IMG/VR virus record: IMGVR_UViG_3300024908_000010
Location: 1-53,866 of that record
Reading direction: 5' to 3' (one strand)
DNA: 53,866 nucleotides
Source of the DNA: a virus
Below, in pieces: positions 17,224 through 26,054 of the stretch. Within the stretch, counting starts at the first letter, position 1; each line of letters opens with the position of its first letter. The position numbers and the translations under genes were made by a program. The notes under the pieces were generated by a model, which worked only from the letters and a program-made list of their open reading frames with translations, made no database searches and was not told where the DNA came from.

Positions 17224-17249
17224 ATGTTAGCAACGTCCACCTGTGTCAT
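17224..17249 (-). promoter_or_regulatory. Late promoter motif, copy 1 (lysis cassette)
   Basis: On the minus strand: TGACACAGGTGGAC, then TAACAT. The upstream box and the -10-like hexamer are exactly six bases apart, as in the four other copies. It lies between the terminator at 17271-17296 and the putative holin start at 17193. Confidence 0.72.
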
Positions 17250-17270
17250 AACTCAGATGTATGGGCGTAA

Positions 17271-17296
17271 AAAAACCGCAATTAAGCGGCTTTTTA
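17271..17296 (-). terminator. Rho-independent terminator after the tail/peptidase genes
   Basis: On the minus strand: CCGC, TTAATT loop, GCGG, then seven T. A/T pairs lengthen the stem. It stands 11 bases after the stop of the papain-like gene. The plus strand also has a T-run, so it may act in both directions. Confidence 0.75.
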
Positions 17297-17306
17297 ATGT
17301 TTCGGT

Positions 17307-17750
17307 TTATTTAATTTTTGTTTTCTCAAAATTCAGCGATAACAAATGCTGAGGTGTAATACGATGGTGATACTTACTATCAAACGGCCTTTGACCACCT
17401 GCTGCTAGAATGCTGGCCACCAACTCAGCACACGACCATTTATCATCTTCCTGCCAGTTTCGCTTTAGCCCGATACCAATCACACCGAGCCAATCGTATT
17501 GCTTACCAAGCTGGCCAATCGCAAACGCCTCTGATACATCCAGCTCTTTCACTGGGATATGCATCATCACGGCCTTAGATGACTTTGCTAACCTATCGTT
17601 AACCTTACCAAGTACAACGCCCTCCCCTGCAATTGCACCGATAAGCAAATTTTCATCAAGCACCAAGTCAACATGGCTATACTCTGACCAGGTAATAAAC
17701 CTGATCAACCATGAGCCAAGATGCCGCCTACGGCTGAATAAGAGCTTCAT
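17307..17750 (-). CDS. Papain-like (NlpC/P60, YiiX-type) hydrolase, 147 residues
   Basis: The likely catalytic residues are His26 in SEYSHVDLVL and Cys107 in KWSCAELVASIL. The order His before Cys is that of the permuted papain-like YiiX/YebB group of the NlpC/P60 superfamily. Such enzymes act on peptides, amide or acyl bonds; in phages they can trim cell-wall peptide or sit at the tail tip. There is no signal peptide. It overlaps the fibre assembly gene by 23 bases and is the last gene before a terminator. Whether it is a virion enzyme or a lysis accessory is open. Confidence 0.72.
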   Translation of the reverse strand: MKLLFSRRRHLGSWLIRFITWSEYSHVDLVLDENLLIGAIAGEGVVLGKVNDRLAKSSKAVMMHIPVKELDVSEAFAIGQLGKQYDWLGVIGIGLKRNWQEDDKWSCAELVASILAAGGQRPFDSKYHHRITPQHLLSLNFEKTKIK

Positions 17751-18339
17751 CTACATACTCCTGTGGGAATCCATCAAGTACGTCATAGGCTTCAAGTTGT
17801 CCAATGGTCATGGTTTGGATGGCTGCACGCTTGGCTTCTGCTACACCAAAAATCACTTGTTCACGCATAACCTGTGCCGCAAATAGCTCACCAGCCAGTG
17901 CTTGTGTCATAGTCACAAAAGAACCGTCTAGCGTTTTCCATTTCAGATTTGCAGGGATGTTTGCGCCCATGATGACCAATGCAATTTGTTGTTGCTTTGA
18001 ATCGGTGTCTGAGTGAAACCACTTATCCTGAACCAAGCAGCCGCCATTAGTTTTAACGTAATCACGATGGCTTTTAATCTGTGTCCACAAACGCTCACGG
18101 ATAGCGGTTAAGTCCATTGGTGTATTGATATATGTCACTGTTGCGCCGTTGTACTCTTCGGTCACATTGTAGAAATTACGGTTAGCAGGTTGATTAGTTG
18201 CTACTACCAACTCAAGGCCAAATGATTGCAATATCTCAGGAGATTTATCACCTAATGCGGTAAATGGATAAGAGTTGCCATCAATCGTAAAGTCCATGCC
18301 ATCGTTAATATATTGATTGCTTGCTTGTCTGTAATACAT
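17728..18339 (-). CDS. Tail fibre assembly protein (DUF4376-like), 203 residues
   Basis: The C-terminal half matches the DUF4376 pattern seen in small proteins encoded behind phage tail fibres: IRERLWTQIKSHRDYVKTNG, then QQQIALVIMGANIP and WKTLDGSFVTMTQ. The N-terminal part is a short beta-rich piece with YYRQASNQYINDGM and FTIDGNSYPF. It is probably a chaperone or capping protein for the fibre encoded just upstream (2-base gap). Function inferred from family position. Confidence 0.75.
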   Translation of the reverse strand: MYYRQASNQYINDGMDFTIDGNSYPFTALGDKSPEILQSFGLELVVATNQPANRNFYNVTEEYNGATVTYINTPMDLTAIRERLWTQIKSHRDYVKTNGGCLVQDKWFHSDTDSKQQQIALVIMGANIPANLKWKTLDGSFVTMTQALAGELFAAQVMREQVIFGVAEAKRAAIQTMTIGQLEAYDVLDGFPQEYVDEALIQP

Positions 18340-18341
18340 GG

Positions 18342-19937
18342 TTAATTCCCTTTTGCGTTCTGATGTTTAAAGGCTGACTTGCTCTCAGGGCTTAATATTG
18401 TTGCCGTCCAAGTGTTAGTGCCCGATGAGTTGTAACTAGATGATGAGGTGCGTAGCTTGAAGCCGTTGGCTAGCCTGTCCGCATGAGTTCCCCATGTGAC
18501 TGCGTTACCATTGATAGTGAGTGTTTTAGGTGTACCGTTGCACCAGATGAATGGACCAATAGCATTTGCATTACCTGTGAAGCTTCCTGATTCAATCACA
18601 TCGGTGCTGGTTAGGTTTGCTGTGCATAGTGCTTTGAAGCCAGCAGTTGGTGTATGCGCTGAAACTCTTTGTCCAAAGTTAAAATCAGTGACAGATGATG
18701 TATTACCGTTTGGTATGTAAGCTGGTAAATATGTATCTGCATTAATCGAAATTGAACCTTGACTTACATTATTTTTAAAAAAGGTAACTGTTAGGTTATC
18801 TAAATCAAGCTCAACTCTAACAACGTCATTTGTCGTATATGTAGCACCGTAAGCAGTTAAACTTCCTGAGTTCACTTGCTTACTACCATCATTCACATAA
18901 AAAACACCATTCCCTGTTGATTGCAAGCCACCTGATGCAGTTGATGATATTGAAAGAAGTCCAATAAGCGTTAAGTTGTTTAATTGAGTTATGGTTGCTT
19001 CCCAAAACCACTTACCAGTACTAACAGCAATAGTTCCCCTTGAACAGCGGTCAGCAGGGGCGTTTGCCTGTATAGATAAATTACCTTTAGATAGTGTACC
19101 AACACCCAATGCTAGTGGGTTCCATACGCAATAATTCCCACTAGGCTGAACCGCACTTGCACTACCATTTCCTGCTGGCACATCTAACATCCAGCAACCA
19201 TTCACACCAGCAGAACGTGTGAAGTTTGTGAGCGTCCAGTGATTGTTGTTACCTGACTTGTCGTAACCTAGCGTTGTGGTGCTTGTGCCGTCTTTGAAGT
19301 CTAGGTAGAAGCCGTTTGTGCCGTAGGTACCTGTATATTTCTTGGCTACCCATTGGCCAGTGGTTGCATTTGTTTCACCGAATGATGAAGGTGTTAAAGC
19401 TTGACCATCTACAAAGTGCACCTCAGATAAATAACCATCCAATACGTTAGATGAATTTGTAAAGCAGAATAAAGCATGTGGGATAGCTGTGTTTAAATTA
19501 CTAACTCCTGCGAAATCAGAATCAACTTGGGCACCATTTACTAGGATTTTAGTGGCAGACCCATTCATCACCCACATAAAGTGCATGTGAGCGGATGTAT
19601 CTCTGTATTTTGTAGTTGACGTGTAAAATATGCCACCGTTATACCTGACCTCTATCCGGTCAGACGTATTGAACCATGCAAAATAACCATTAGCAGAGTT
19701 TTCACCAAATATTACTTGACCAGCACCCAATGCAGAACGCTTCATGCGCAACGAGAGCGTCCACACTGCTGCGTTTGTAGGAGTGCCGAAAGTGCGGCGA
19801 AGATAAGTGTTCGCCGCCGCATTAAACCTCAAACTACGCTCAATCACATACCCACCAGCAGCACTACCACCACCAGACATAAAAAAGCTAGGTGTGTAAA
19901 GACTGTAAAGCTTAGAGATAAAGTTTCTAATCATCAC
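18342..19937 (-). CDS. Tail fibre or spike with LamG-like and SPRY-like domains (531 residues)
   Basis: After a short N-terminal segment, residues about 30-190 form a concanavalin/LamG-like beta sandwich (FNAAANTYLRRTFGTP; WTLSLRMKR; YLSEVHFVDGQALTPSSFGE). Residues about 260-430 resemble a SPRY domain (STGKWFWEATI; VVRVELDLDNLTVTFFKNNVSQGSI). Both folds often bind sugars or proteins, which fits a receptor-binding part of the tail. The gene starts right after the stop of the preceding fibre protein and is followed by a fibre assembly gene. The receptor is unknown. Confidence 0.78.
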   Translation of the reverse strand: MMIRNFISKLYSLYTPSFFMSGGGSAAGGYVIERSLRFNAAANTYLRRTFGTPTNAAVWTLSLRMKRSALGAGQVIFGENSANGYFAWFNTSDRIEVRYNGGIFYTSTTKYRDTSAHMHFMWVMNGSATKILVNGAQVDSDFAGVSNLNTAIPHALFCFTNSSNVLDGYLSEVHFVDGQALTPSSFGETNATTGQWVAKKYTGTYGTNGFYLDFKDGTSTTTLGYDKSGNNNHWTLTNFTRSAGVNGCWMLDVPAGNGSASAVQPSGNYCVWNPLALGVGTLSKGNLSIQANAPADRCSRGTIAVSTGKWFWEATITQLNNLTLIGLLSISSTASGGLQSTGNGVFYVNDGSKQVNSGSLTAYGATYTTNDVVRVELDLDNLTVTFFKNNVSQGSISINADTYLPAYIPNGNTSSVTDFNFGQRVSAHTPTAGFKALCTANLTSTDVIESGSFTGNANAIGPFIWCNGTPKTLTINGNAVTWGTHADRLANGFKLRTSSSSYNSSGTNTWTATILSPESKSAFKHQNAKGN

Positions 19938-21059
19938 TTAACCCACATTCGCCAAGTGACCGTCATAGATGAGCGTGTTCCCAGCGCCACCGATAAAGCT
20001 AATAATGTCGTAAGCACCGTTAGTGGTTGCGCCAGCAGTTAAAGGCGGTGTTGCATTAGGAAATTTAAACGCAGCATTCCAAGCAAATACACGCGCAGAG
20101 GTATCACCGGCTTTTAGCATGAACTTATACATGGCCTTTTCTGTGATACCTGTAGGCGCGCCAAATGTAACGGTGATTGCATTGGTTAGCGTCACCTCAC
20201 GGATTTGGTCTGCGCCATCGAACGTATACGTTGAGGTAGTTGATACTGCGCCAGAGCCGTTGTCAGGCACTTGAGTTGCAGTGAAAGTGTTGGCTACGTT
20301 TTTCTTGACGGTGTTGGCATCGTAAGCTTGAACGTCTGTGCCGATCACTAAACCTAATGTGGTTCTTGATGCTGCGGCATCTGCATCATTTAATAGTGTT
20401 TGAATAAATGCTGAAACACCAAGCGTTGTTAGGTAAGCCGAAGCATCAGCATCATCTAGTAAAGTGCGAGAAAATGCGGTGAGGTCTGTTAATGCCGCTG
20501 CGCCTGCTCCTGTAAAGTATGGCAGTTTATTTGCATCGGTAACAAGAGAAGCTAGTGCGGTTAAATCTGGATCTAACGGCTGATAGCCCGATGCTACTGC
20601 CGCCGCGGTCACTCGCGTATCAATATCCGCCTGCAATTCAGCCAATGCCGCATTTAGATTAGTGGAGGTAAGATTGCCAACGGCCTCAGTAGTAATCGTA
20701 TTGTTTGCTGCAACAATTGTCTTATTAATAAGCGTTTGTGCTGCGCTTAACAATGCAAACACATCGCTTACCACTTGAGGGATTGTATGTTTCTGCCCAG
20801 CATTTTGACCAATCTCACCACCGGCAACAACTAAATCACCTGCAATATTGGCATCAGTTCCATTGTCGGAAATAACGTTTGAAGTTTCTAGCGCATTGCC
20901 TGCAGCATTTACTTTTACAGATTTGCCACCATTACCTGCTAACGTTGGTAATTTATTAAACCCTGCTTCAATTGCATCAAGTTCGGCACGCATGGAAGCA
21001 GATGAGCCACTTGCGCCAGTTTGCGGATAGCCGGTTGAATCATAATATGGGTTCGACAT
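19938..21059 (-). CDS. Tail fibre protein (373 residues)
   Basis: The N-terminus ([20 protein letters not shown], then [13 protein letters not shown]) is the type that anchors fibres to podovirus tails. The middle has degenerate repeats with [18 protein letters not shown] and [18 protein letters not shown], typical fibre-shaft segments. The C-terminal domain is a beta-rich tip ([33 protein letters not shown]). It lies between the nozzle-like protein and the LamG/SPRY fibre, so the two fibres probably form one receptor-binding apparatus, this one nearer the tail. Confidence 0.8.
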   Translation of the reverse strand: MSNPYYDSTGYPQTGASGSSASMRAELDAIEAGFNKLPTLAGNGGKSVKVNAAGNALETSNVISDNGTDANIAGDLVVAGGEIGQNAGQKHTIPQVVSDVFALLSAAQTLINKTIVAANNTITTEAVGNLTSTNLNAALAELQADIDTRVTAAAVASGYQPLDPDLTALASLVTDANKLPYFTGAGAAALTDLTAFSRTLLDDADASAYLTTLGVSAFIQTLLNDADAAASRTTLGLVIGTDVQAYDANTVKKNVANTFTATQVPDNGSGAVSTTSTYTFDGADQIREVTLTNAITVTFGAPTGITEKAMYKFMLKAGDTSARVFAWNAAFKFPNATPPLTAGATTNGAYDIISFIGGAGNTLIYDGHLANVG

Positions 21060-21069
21060 AATTAACTAC

Positions 21070-23109
21070 CTATCTTAATAATCTGCGTTGCGTGTAATGA
21101 ATAATCGCGCTGTTCACGGTAAATGGTCTAAATAGCGCAGATGAGCTACGCAATATCAGCGATATATTTTCAGCGGTGCCTGTAATATCCTGCTCTGCAG
21201 GTAACAAGGTTCTACCATCCCAATAGAACTGATCCCAAACGAACTGATCCCAGAACACACTGCCGAAAGCCGTTTGAATACCACTTAATATTCCCTGATC
21301 AATTTCATTGCTCGCATAGCCAATCTCATACGTTGCATCAAGCTCTGCATAACTGCCGCCAGTAATTTCATAAATAGCTTTTCTGAAACGCTTTCTTAAC
21401 CTTGGGTTTTTCATGAATGAGAAAGCTAGATTCATGTATGCAATAATTGGCTCACCATCAAAGCTTGTGCCACGCTCCATACGATATACAAATCCATCTG
21501 TATCACCTGCGTAGATAAACTCTTCACCGTTATTACTTTCATAAGAACTCATGACCGTCATGGTGTGTGCGTATTGAATTGGCATTGCGCCTTTAAATTC
21601 ACCGTTCTGCATGGTGATATGTAGCGCATAACGATCATTAAATAAAAGGCGGTACTGGTCGCGCAATCGCACAATGCAACTGCCAATGGCGCGTGTTACT
21701 CTTGATTCAATAAATGGACGAATAAACTTTGTAAGCTGTGCGCTTGAGAAGTTACCGAATTGATCTGTGGCCGCAATCTGGCGCACGCCGAGTGCATCCA
21801 TCACATAGCCTTCACCAATGTTTTGCATGGTGTAAGCGAAACCGCCGACCTCAAAACCAAGCGTAACCAGTTGAAAATCTGCTGAGCTATTACCGTAAAG
21901 AATCGATGTTTTGTTCGTGGTAAAAATGGCTAATGCAGGACTTTGATTAGAACCTATCATCGGCAAGAAGCCAGATATGGTATCTCCCATCGCCAGCTCA
22001 CCAGCACCAGAAATGATGGTCCAAAGATATGGTTCACCAGGTGCGCTATTCTGTGCACTACCATTAAATGACAAGAACAAATGATTCACATGCACATCAA
22101 TGTGCTTTGGCGTGTCGTTCGCCATGCCTGTGCTAATCGGTACAAATACCGTGCCATCAAACTCAAATGCACGATGCGTACCACTAGCACCGTACATTTT
22201 TATCGTACCTGCACCACCACCGAAGTTATAGTTGATGCACTCATAGCGGCCATTAGGATTTAAAGTGATTGCAGATTCGGCACCACTTAACGTCACCGCA
22301 CCTGATCCAGTGCTCGTTGCTGCGCCAGCAATAAAACTACCACCTGTTGGCTCTGTAATGATTAATCGACCTGTATTCACGCCAGATTGCAAACTACCAG
22401 TCTGAACAACAACTTTAAGAATCGTTGCAGATACGCCACCTTGCGTAAGTGTGTCGCCATCTTCAATGTCTAAATTGGCATTAGTAAATGCAATCTCATA
22501 ACCAAGATCAATCAGCGTCCAGCCAGAAGGTGATGAAACGTATATATCGGCCTCGGTACCTGCTGCATTATTTCTAAATGCATAGACGTTTCCGTTATAA
22601 CGATGCACGCCTAAAATGCCACCACTACCAGGCACGGCGCTAATATCTTGACGATAAACATCAGTCGCAAGCTTTGTGTATTCTGCTTGCTGTAAAGGCG
22701 TTTCGGCCAATCCAGATATAGCAATACTGGTTGACGTAGCAACTACTACCGCTGACACTGATATATCCTCACCTAAAACAAACGCGCCGGTTAGCTTAGT
22801 AAAGATAATGTTGCCATCCGTCCGTGTTAGCACAACGCCAGTCGCGCCACTTGTAGCACCGACAATCACATCATTGACACTTACCGTACCAACAAAATTA
22901 CATGCGATTGAGTAGAACAAGGCATCAGATGGTGAGGCATGACCATCGAAGCGCTCATAACCTGCAACACGGCGATAACCACCATCAATATCAATTTCAA
23001 AATTAAGAGAATCACGGCACATCCCATCTGGCGTTGATAGTGGCGGTGTAACTAGATTTAATCCACCCTTAAGCGCAAAGTAAGTGGTTAATACGGATGG
23101 TAAACTCAT
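21070..23109 (-). CDS. Tail nozzle-like structural protein (679 residues)
   Basis: A large beta-rich protein beginning MSLPSVLTTYFALKGGLNLV, followed by STPDGMCRDSLNFEIDIDGGYRRVAGYERFDG. This start is common in podovirus tail stabilisation or nozzle proteins (P22 gp10-type role). It has many short beta repeats and few helices, consistent with a propeller-containing tube. Its position after the adaptor and before the fibres supports a tail tube/nozzle role. It overlaps the upstream 297-residue gene by 4 bases. Family naming is by general resemblance. Confidence 0.72.
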   Translation of the reverse strand: MSLPSVLTTYFALKGGLNLVTPPLSTPDGMCRDSLNFEIDIDGGYRRVAGYERFDGHASPSDALFYSIACNFVGTVSVNDVIVGATSGATGVVLTRTDGNIIFTKLTGAFVLGEDISVSAVVVATSTSIAISGLAETPLQQAEYTKLATDVYRQDISAVPGSGGILGVHRYNGNVYAFRNNAAGTEADIYVSSPSGWTLIDLGYEIAFTNANLDIEDGDTLTQGGVSATILKVVVQTGSLQSGVNTGRLIITEPTGGSFIAGAATSTGSGAVTLSGAESAITLNPNGRYECINYNFGGGAGTIKMYGASGTHRAFEFDGTVFVPISTGMANDTPKHIDVHVNHLFLSFNGSAQNSAPGEPYLWTIISGAGELAMGDTISGFLPMIGSNQSPALAIFTTNKTSILYGNSSADFQLVTLGFEVGGFAYTMQNIGEGYVMDALGVRQIAATDQFGNFSSAQLTKFIRPFIESRVTRAIGSCIVRLRDQYRLLFNDRYALHITMQNGEFKGAMPIQYAHTMTVMSSYESNNGEEFIYAGDTDGFVYRMERGTSFDGEPIIAYMNLAFSFMKNPRLRKRFRKAIYEITGGSYAELDATYEIGYASNEIDQGILSGIQTAFGSVFWDQFVWDQFYWDGRTLLPAEQDITGTAENISLILRSSSALFRPFTVNSAIIHYTQRRLLR

Positions 23110-23999
23110 GATGCAATAGTTTCAGTGTAAGGGTTAGCTGAGGCCAGTTCATTGCTGACAACTGAGCCACCACTGCCCACTACTTGTGAATTGGCAGCAT
23201 CTTTCTTGAGCAAAGGTTTTAATTTGTTGGTGAGCTCAGAATACGCATTAACAGTTGAGTTTCCTTTGCTTCCATTGATACTGTTACCAAGTGCATTAAT
23301 GTCATTAGTGGCAGATTCTGCCACCTCAAGGTTTTTATACAGCGCACCAAACCCACCAAATGTTTCTGCTTGAACAAATCTTGATGGATCTGAAACGCGC
23401 ATTGCATCAAGGTCTTTTTGTGTGTAATTCTCTGGCACATTGTATTGCCCTAGCCTTTTCACTGATCCTAGCAATCCACCTAAGCCGTTGTTGTATGATT
23501 CCATCTTCTTAGCCGCATCAGCCATCGCCTCTTCTTGCGTCTTGAACATACTGCCTTTAGTGGCAAATGAAGATTTTGGCGGCTCAATAGGCGCAACGTT
23601 TGCATAATCCCCTGCCCCATTTTTTATAGTATTTTGCGTGTACCCAAAATATTCATTGGTTGGTGGTGCAGGTAAAGCTGCTGGATTGTCTGATATTGAA
23701 TAGCGCACTGTGGATTTGTTCGCCATCTGGTCTTTTAAAATGGCGTATCTATCGTTGTAGGCGCTTACCTTTTTTTTGTAGTCATCATCATTGTTAATTT
23801 GACGTGCAAGCCTGTCAGCTTTTTGTGACATATTGCGTGTTCTAAACGATGCACTATCACCAATCGTTTCTTCTACTTGGCGCTTGTTTGATGTTGAGAT
23901 TCTTTCAAGCTCTGGCAGTGCTTGTAGCTTTGCAAATTCCGCATAATAAGCTGCCGCTGCCGCTTGTTGCGCTTTACGCTTTTGTGATGATGCGCCCAT
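23106..23999 (-). CDS. Phage structural protein of unknown function (297 residues)
   Basis: No family recognised. The N-terminal 110 residues are a charged Ala/Lys/Gln-rich helix (KRKAQQAAAAAYYAEFAKLQ; RLARQINNDDDYKKKVSAY), likely coiled coil. The rest is Asn/Gly/Ser-rich with NEYFGYTQNTIKNGAGDYANV and a Gly-rich end. It lies between adaptor and nozzle genes with very short spacing, so a virion or assembly role is inferred. Confidence 0.6.
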   Translation of the reverse strand: MGASSQKRKAQQAAAAAYYAEFAKLQALPELERISTSNKRQVEETIGDSASFRTRNMSQKADRLARQINNDDDYKKKVSAYNDRYAILKDQMANKSTVRYSISDNPAALPAPPTNEYFGYTQNTIKNGAGDYANVAPIEPPKSSFATKGSMFKTQEEAMADAAKKMESYNNGLGGLLGSVKRLGQYNVPENYTQKDLDAMRVSDPSRFVQAETFGGFGALYKNLEVAESATNDINALGNSINGSKGNSTVNAYSELTNKLKPLLKKDAANSQVVGSGGSVVSNELASANPYTETIAS

Positions 24000-24007
24000 A
24001 ATTATTC

Positions 24008-24682
24008 CTAAATAAGCGGTTCAGCCATTTGCACATCTGGCAATTGGTTAAGTTCTAATTTGCCCATGTAAAATGAAATGTTCTTTTGTGCGCGTGCAAT
24101 GACTTCGCCTGCTGATTCATACAGCCCGTAAGATTCAAGCGCCTTCCAAACAATCAACTCATGAAACTGTGCTGGCATTTCAGGCTCATCTGCATCAATC
24201 AGTAATCTTTGCGGCGTTTTCCAATACTGGCCGCTGACAGTAAACACGCCATCTGGCTTAGGACCAATTAAGAGCTTTTGGTCTGGTGCTACTGCAAAAC
24301 AAACTGGCGTGCCTGATGGCTGTGGTCCAGTGAGATATACGCTGCGATATTGACGATAAAGCAATTCGCCCAGCTCAAATTCATTAGAGATACCAACGCT
24401 AGTACGGAAAGACTTGATTGTGTCTGAATCCCATTGGCTAAATCGCTCAGTAATACCAGCTTCCAATGGGGTGTAGTCATACTTGTTTAGCGTAGTTTCA
24501 AACTCAAAGTCCGCACGCATCCAGTTCCAGTTTTGGCGACCAAGTTGGATCATGTTGTATGCACTATTAACCCATGCGACAATGCGACCCATTTCACCAT
24601 TCTGGCTACTTACTGTTGCAGGGCCAACACCACTGATGCCAGCCTCTCGCCTTACCTCTTTGCATATCTCTAAGAACGTCAT
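24008..24682 (-). CDS. Head-to-tail adaptor protein (SU10/P22 gp4-like role)
   Basis: A 224-residue protein with features of podovirus portal-adaptor proteins: N-terminal TFLEICKEVRREAGI, the segment VAWVNSAYNMIQLGRQNWNWMR, a beta part with LLIGPKPDGVFTVSGQYW, and a C-terminal helix ELIVWKALESYGLYESAGEV. It should form a ring under the portal and connect it to the tail nozzle. The order portal, scaffold, capsid, adaptor, nozzle agrees. No enzymatic motif is present. Confidence 0.75.
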   Translation of the reverse strand: MTFLEICKEVRREAGISGVGPATVSSQNGEMGRIVAWVNSAYNMIQLGRQNWNWMRADFEFETTLNKYDYTPLEAGITERFSQWDSDTIKSFRTSVGISNEFELGELLYRQYRSVYLTGPQPSGTPVCFAVAPDQKLLIGPKPDGVFTVSGQYWKTPQRLLIDADEPEMPAQFHELIVWKALESYGLYESAGEVIARAQKNISFYMGKLELNQLPDVQMAEPLI

Positions 24683-24689
24683 GGCTTAA

Positions 24690-25238
24690 CTATGCTCGGC
24701 GTGTTGCACGTAGGTTGCGCAACCACTCAAGACCTTCGCGTGTATCTTGAATTACTGTAAATTGATATGGTGAAATGCTGTATGCTTTTTGGAATGATTC
24801 AAGCACACCTTCACTATTCACTTGCTCATGGTTTTTATATCGAACTTGGCGCGATGCGGAAGCAACGCCTAAATACTTACGTTTAATTGTCACCTCAACG
24901 CCGCGTGGAACCCATGGAATACCATTTGGCCCAGCGCCCACACTATTGATTGATAAGTAAACATACTTTTCTGCGTCTGCCGTGTTGCCTTCTTGAAACA
25001 TTACGGTTACTGGCTCTTCAAGAAAGGCTAATTTTTTTGCTTTATCATCTAATCCGTGAATAGATTGAATTTCAATATCTTCACCAATTAGCTGTTTCTC
25101 ACCCTTTTGAGAAAATTTAACGGTCTTTTCTGGGGCTACTTCTAACTCTTCTGATGCAATCGCATTGGATTTAATAACAGGTGCTGATTTAGCATCTGTT
25201 GGTTTACGTGCTGGTGTATTTTTGGTCACTCTGGCCAT
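24690..25238 (-). CDS. Conserved-looking phage protein (182 residues), role unknown
   Basis: The N-terminal 50 residues are Lys/Ala/Pro-rich and probably disordered. The rest forms a beta-rich domain (EPVTVMFQEG; KYVYLSINSVGAGPNGIPWVPRGVEVTIKRKYLGVAS) with a helical end (EGLEWLRNLRATRRA). It is the first gene after a late promoter motif and stands 8 bases before the adaptor gene. A minor virion or connector protein is likely; no family can be named. Confidence 0.6.
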   Translation of the reverse strand: MARVTKNTPARKPTDAKSAPVIKSNAIASEELEVAPEKTVKFSQKGEKQLIGEDIEIQSIHGLDDKAKKLAFLEEPVTVMFQEGNTADAEKYVYLSINSVGAGPNGIPWVPRGVEVTIKRKYLGVASASRQVRYKNHEQVNSEGVLESFQKAYSISPYQFTVIQDTREGLEWLRNLRATRRA

Positions 25239-25299
25239 TGATGGGTTACTCCTGTGTGAGTTTGAAAACTAAGTGTTTAAACTAAGCATTAACGCACCC

Positions 25300-25325
25300 A
25301 AGATAACGCAATCCACCTGTGTCGC
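25300..25325 (-). promoter_or_regulatory. Late promoter motif, copy 2 (tail genes)
   Basis: On the minus strand: GACACAGGTGGA, six bases, TATCTT. It lies between the terminator at 25336-25361 and the 182-residue gene starting at 25238. Confidence 0.72.
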
Positions 25326-25335
25326 AATTTGATAC

Positions 25336-25361
25336 AAAAAAGCCCCAATTAAGGGGCTTTT
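25336..25361 (-). terminator. Rho-independent terminator after the decoration-like gene
   Basis: On the minus strand: AAGCCCC, TTAATT loop, GGGGCTT, then TTTT. The stem of 7 bp is followed by a T-run and lies 26 bases after the stop of the 121-residue gene. Confidence 0.85.
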
Positions 25362-25386
25362 CTTCAAGTGTTAACTTATAGGTTAA

Positions 25387-25752
25387 CTATGCGATTGCTT
25401 TGAAGTAGCAAGTCTTGCTTGCCAATACAAGTGCGAGTGTCGCATTTTGTAACACACGGAAACCGTTGTCAGTTAATGTAATGCCACCGTTACCGCCGGT
25501 AACTTCAAGTGTACGAGTACCAGCAGCTGCAGTTTTGATACAACTGTTAGCTGCCATTCCTTCATAAAACTCGCCACCAACACGATCAGTTGCGTTGATA
25601 AATTCAACGTATTTAGGTTTAAAGCCAACGTCAATTTCGATATAGTCAGTTGCAGTGATTGCAGTTGCATCGAATACTACTTTACCAACAGCTACCTGAC
25701 CGTTTTGCTGTGATGGATTCAAGGTTACTGTACGCGCTATATTTTCAGCCAT
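25387..25752 (-). CDS. Putative capsid decoration protein (121 residues)
   Basis: A small beta-rich protein with no charged helices: VAVGKVVFDATAITATDYIEI, FKPKYVEFINATDRVGGEFY, EVTGGNGGITLTDNGF. It is encoded two genes after the major capsid protein and before a terminator, where many phages encode a head decoration protein. The family is not certain; the call rests on size, fold prediction and place. Confidence 0.55.
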   Translation of the reverse strand: MAENIARTVTLNPSQQNGQVAVGKVVFDATAITATDYIEIDVGFKPKYVEFINATDRVGGEFYEGMAANSCIKTAAAGTRTLEVTGGNGGITLTDNGFRVLQNATLALVLASKTCYFKAIA

Positions 25753-25790
25753 GATAATTCCTTCCTAATGAGTTAAGTAAACACCACAGC

Positions 25791-26000
25791 TTAAGCTGTA
25801 AGTGTTAATGCTGCTGGATTTGTAGTCGCAGCATAATTTGTGTCTGTTACGCCTGCATCCGCATCAAGCTTTGCAGTGATTGCAACAATACTTGCACGCA
25901 AAGCGGTGTTATCGGCTAAAACAGCTTCTAACAGCTCACGCTGTGCTTTTGCTTCACGCTTGTCTTTAAATGTGGAGGTTTGTTGTTTGATTGAGGCCAT
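25791..26000 (-). CDS. Small phage protein (69 residues), coiled-coil part
   Basis: A charged helix (STFKDKREAKAQRELLEAVLADNTALRA, in part) is followed by an Ala/Thr-rich tail. The start at the Met of MASIKQQ is chosen because AAAGGAA stands 5 bases upstream; a longer frame would begin inside the capsid gene's terminator. It stands between major capsid and decoration-like genes. Function unknown; a minor head protein is possible. Confidence 0.6.
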   Translation of the reverse strand: MASIKQQTSTFKDKREAKAQRELLEAVLADNTALRASIVAITAKLDADAGVTDTNYAATTNPAALTLTA

Positions 26001-26027
26001 ACCATTTCCTTTACTAATAAATTTAAC

Positions 26028-26048
26028 AAAGGGGAATTCCACCCCTTT
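26028..26048 (-). terminator. Weak terminator after the major capsid gene
   Basis: AAAGGGG (26028-26034) and CCCCTTT (26042-26048) form a 7-bp stem, followed on the minus strand by GTTAAATTT. The T-run is poor, so it may only reduce read-through after the capsid gene and thus keep capsid mRNA more abundant. Confidence 0.5.
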
Positions 26049-26054
26049 AGTTGA

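Noticed and set aside
17224-17249. Sigma-54 promoter reading of the late motif (GG...TTGC)
   Set aside because: Spacing does not fit GG-N10-GC. The TTGC part is present only in some copies, while TANNNT at constant distance is present in all five.
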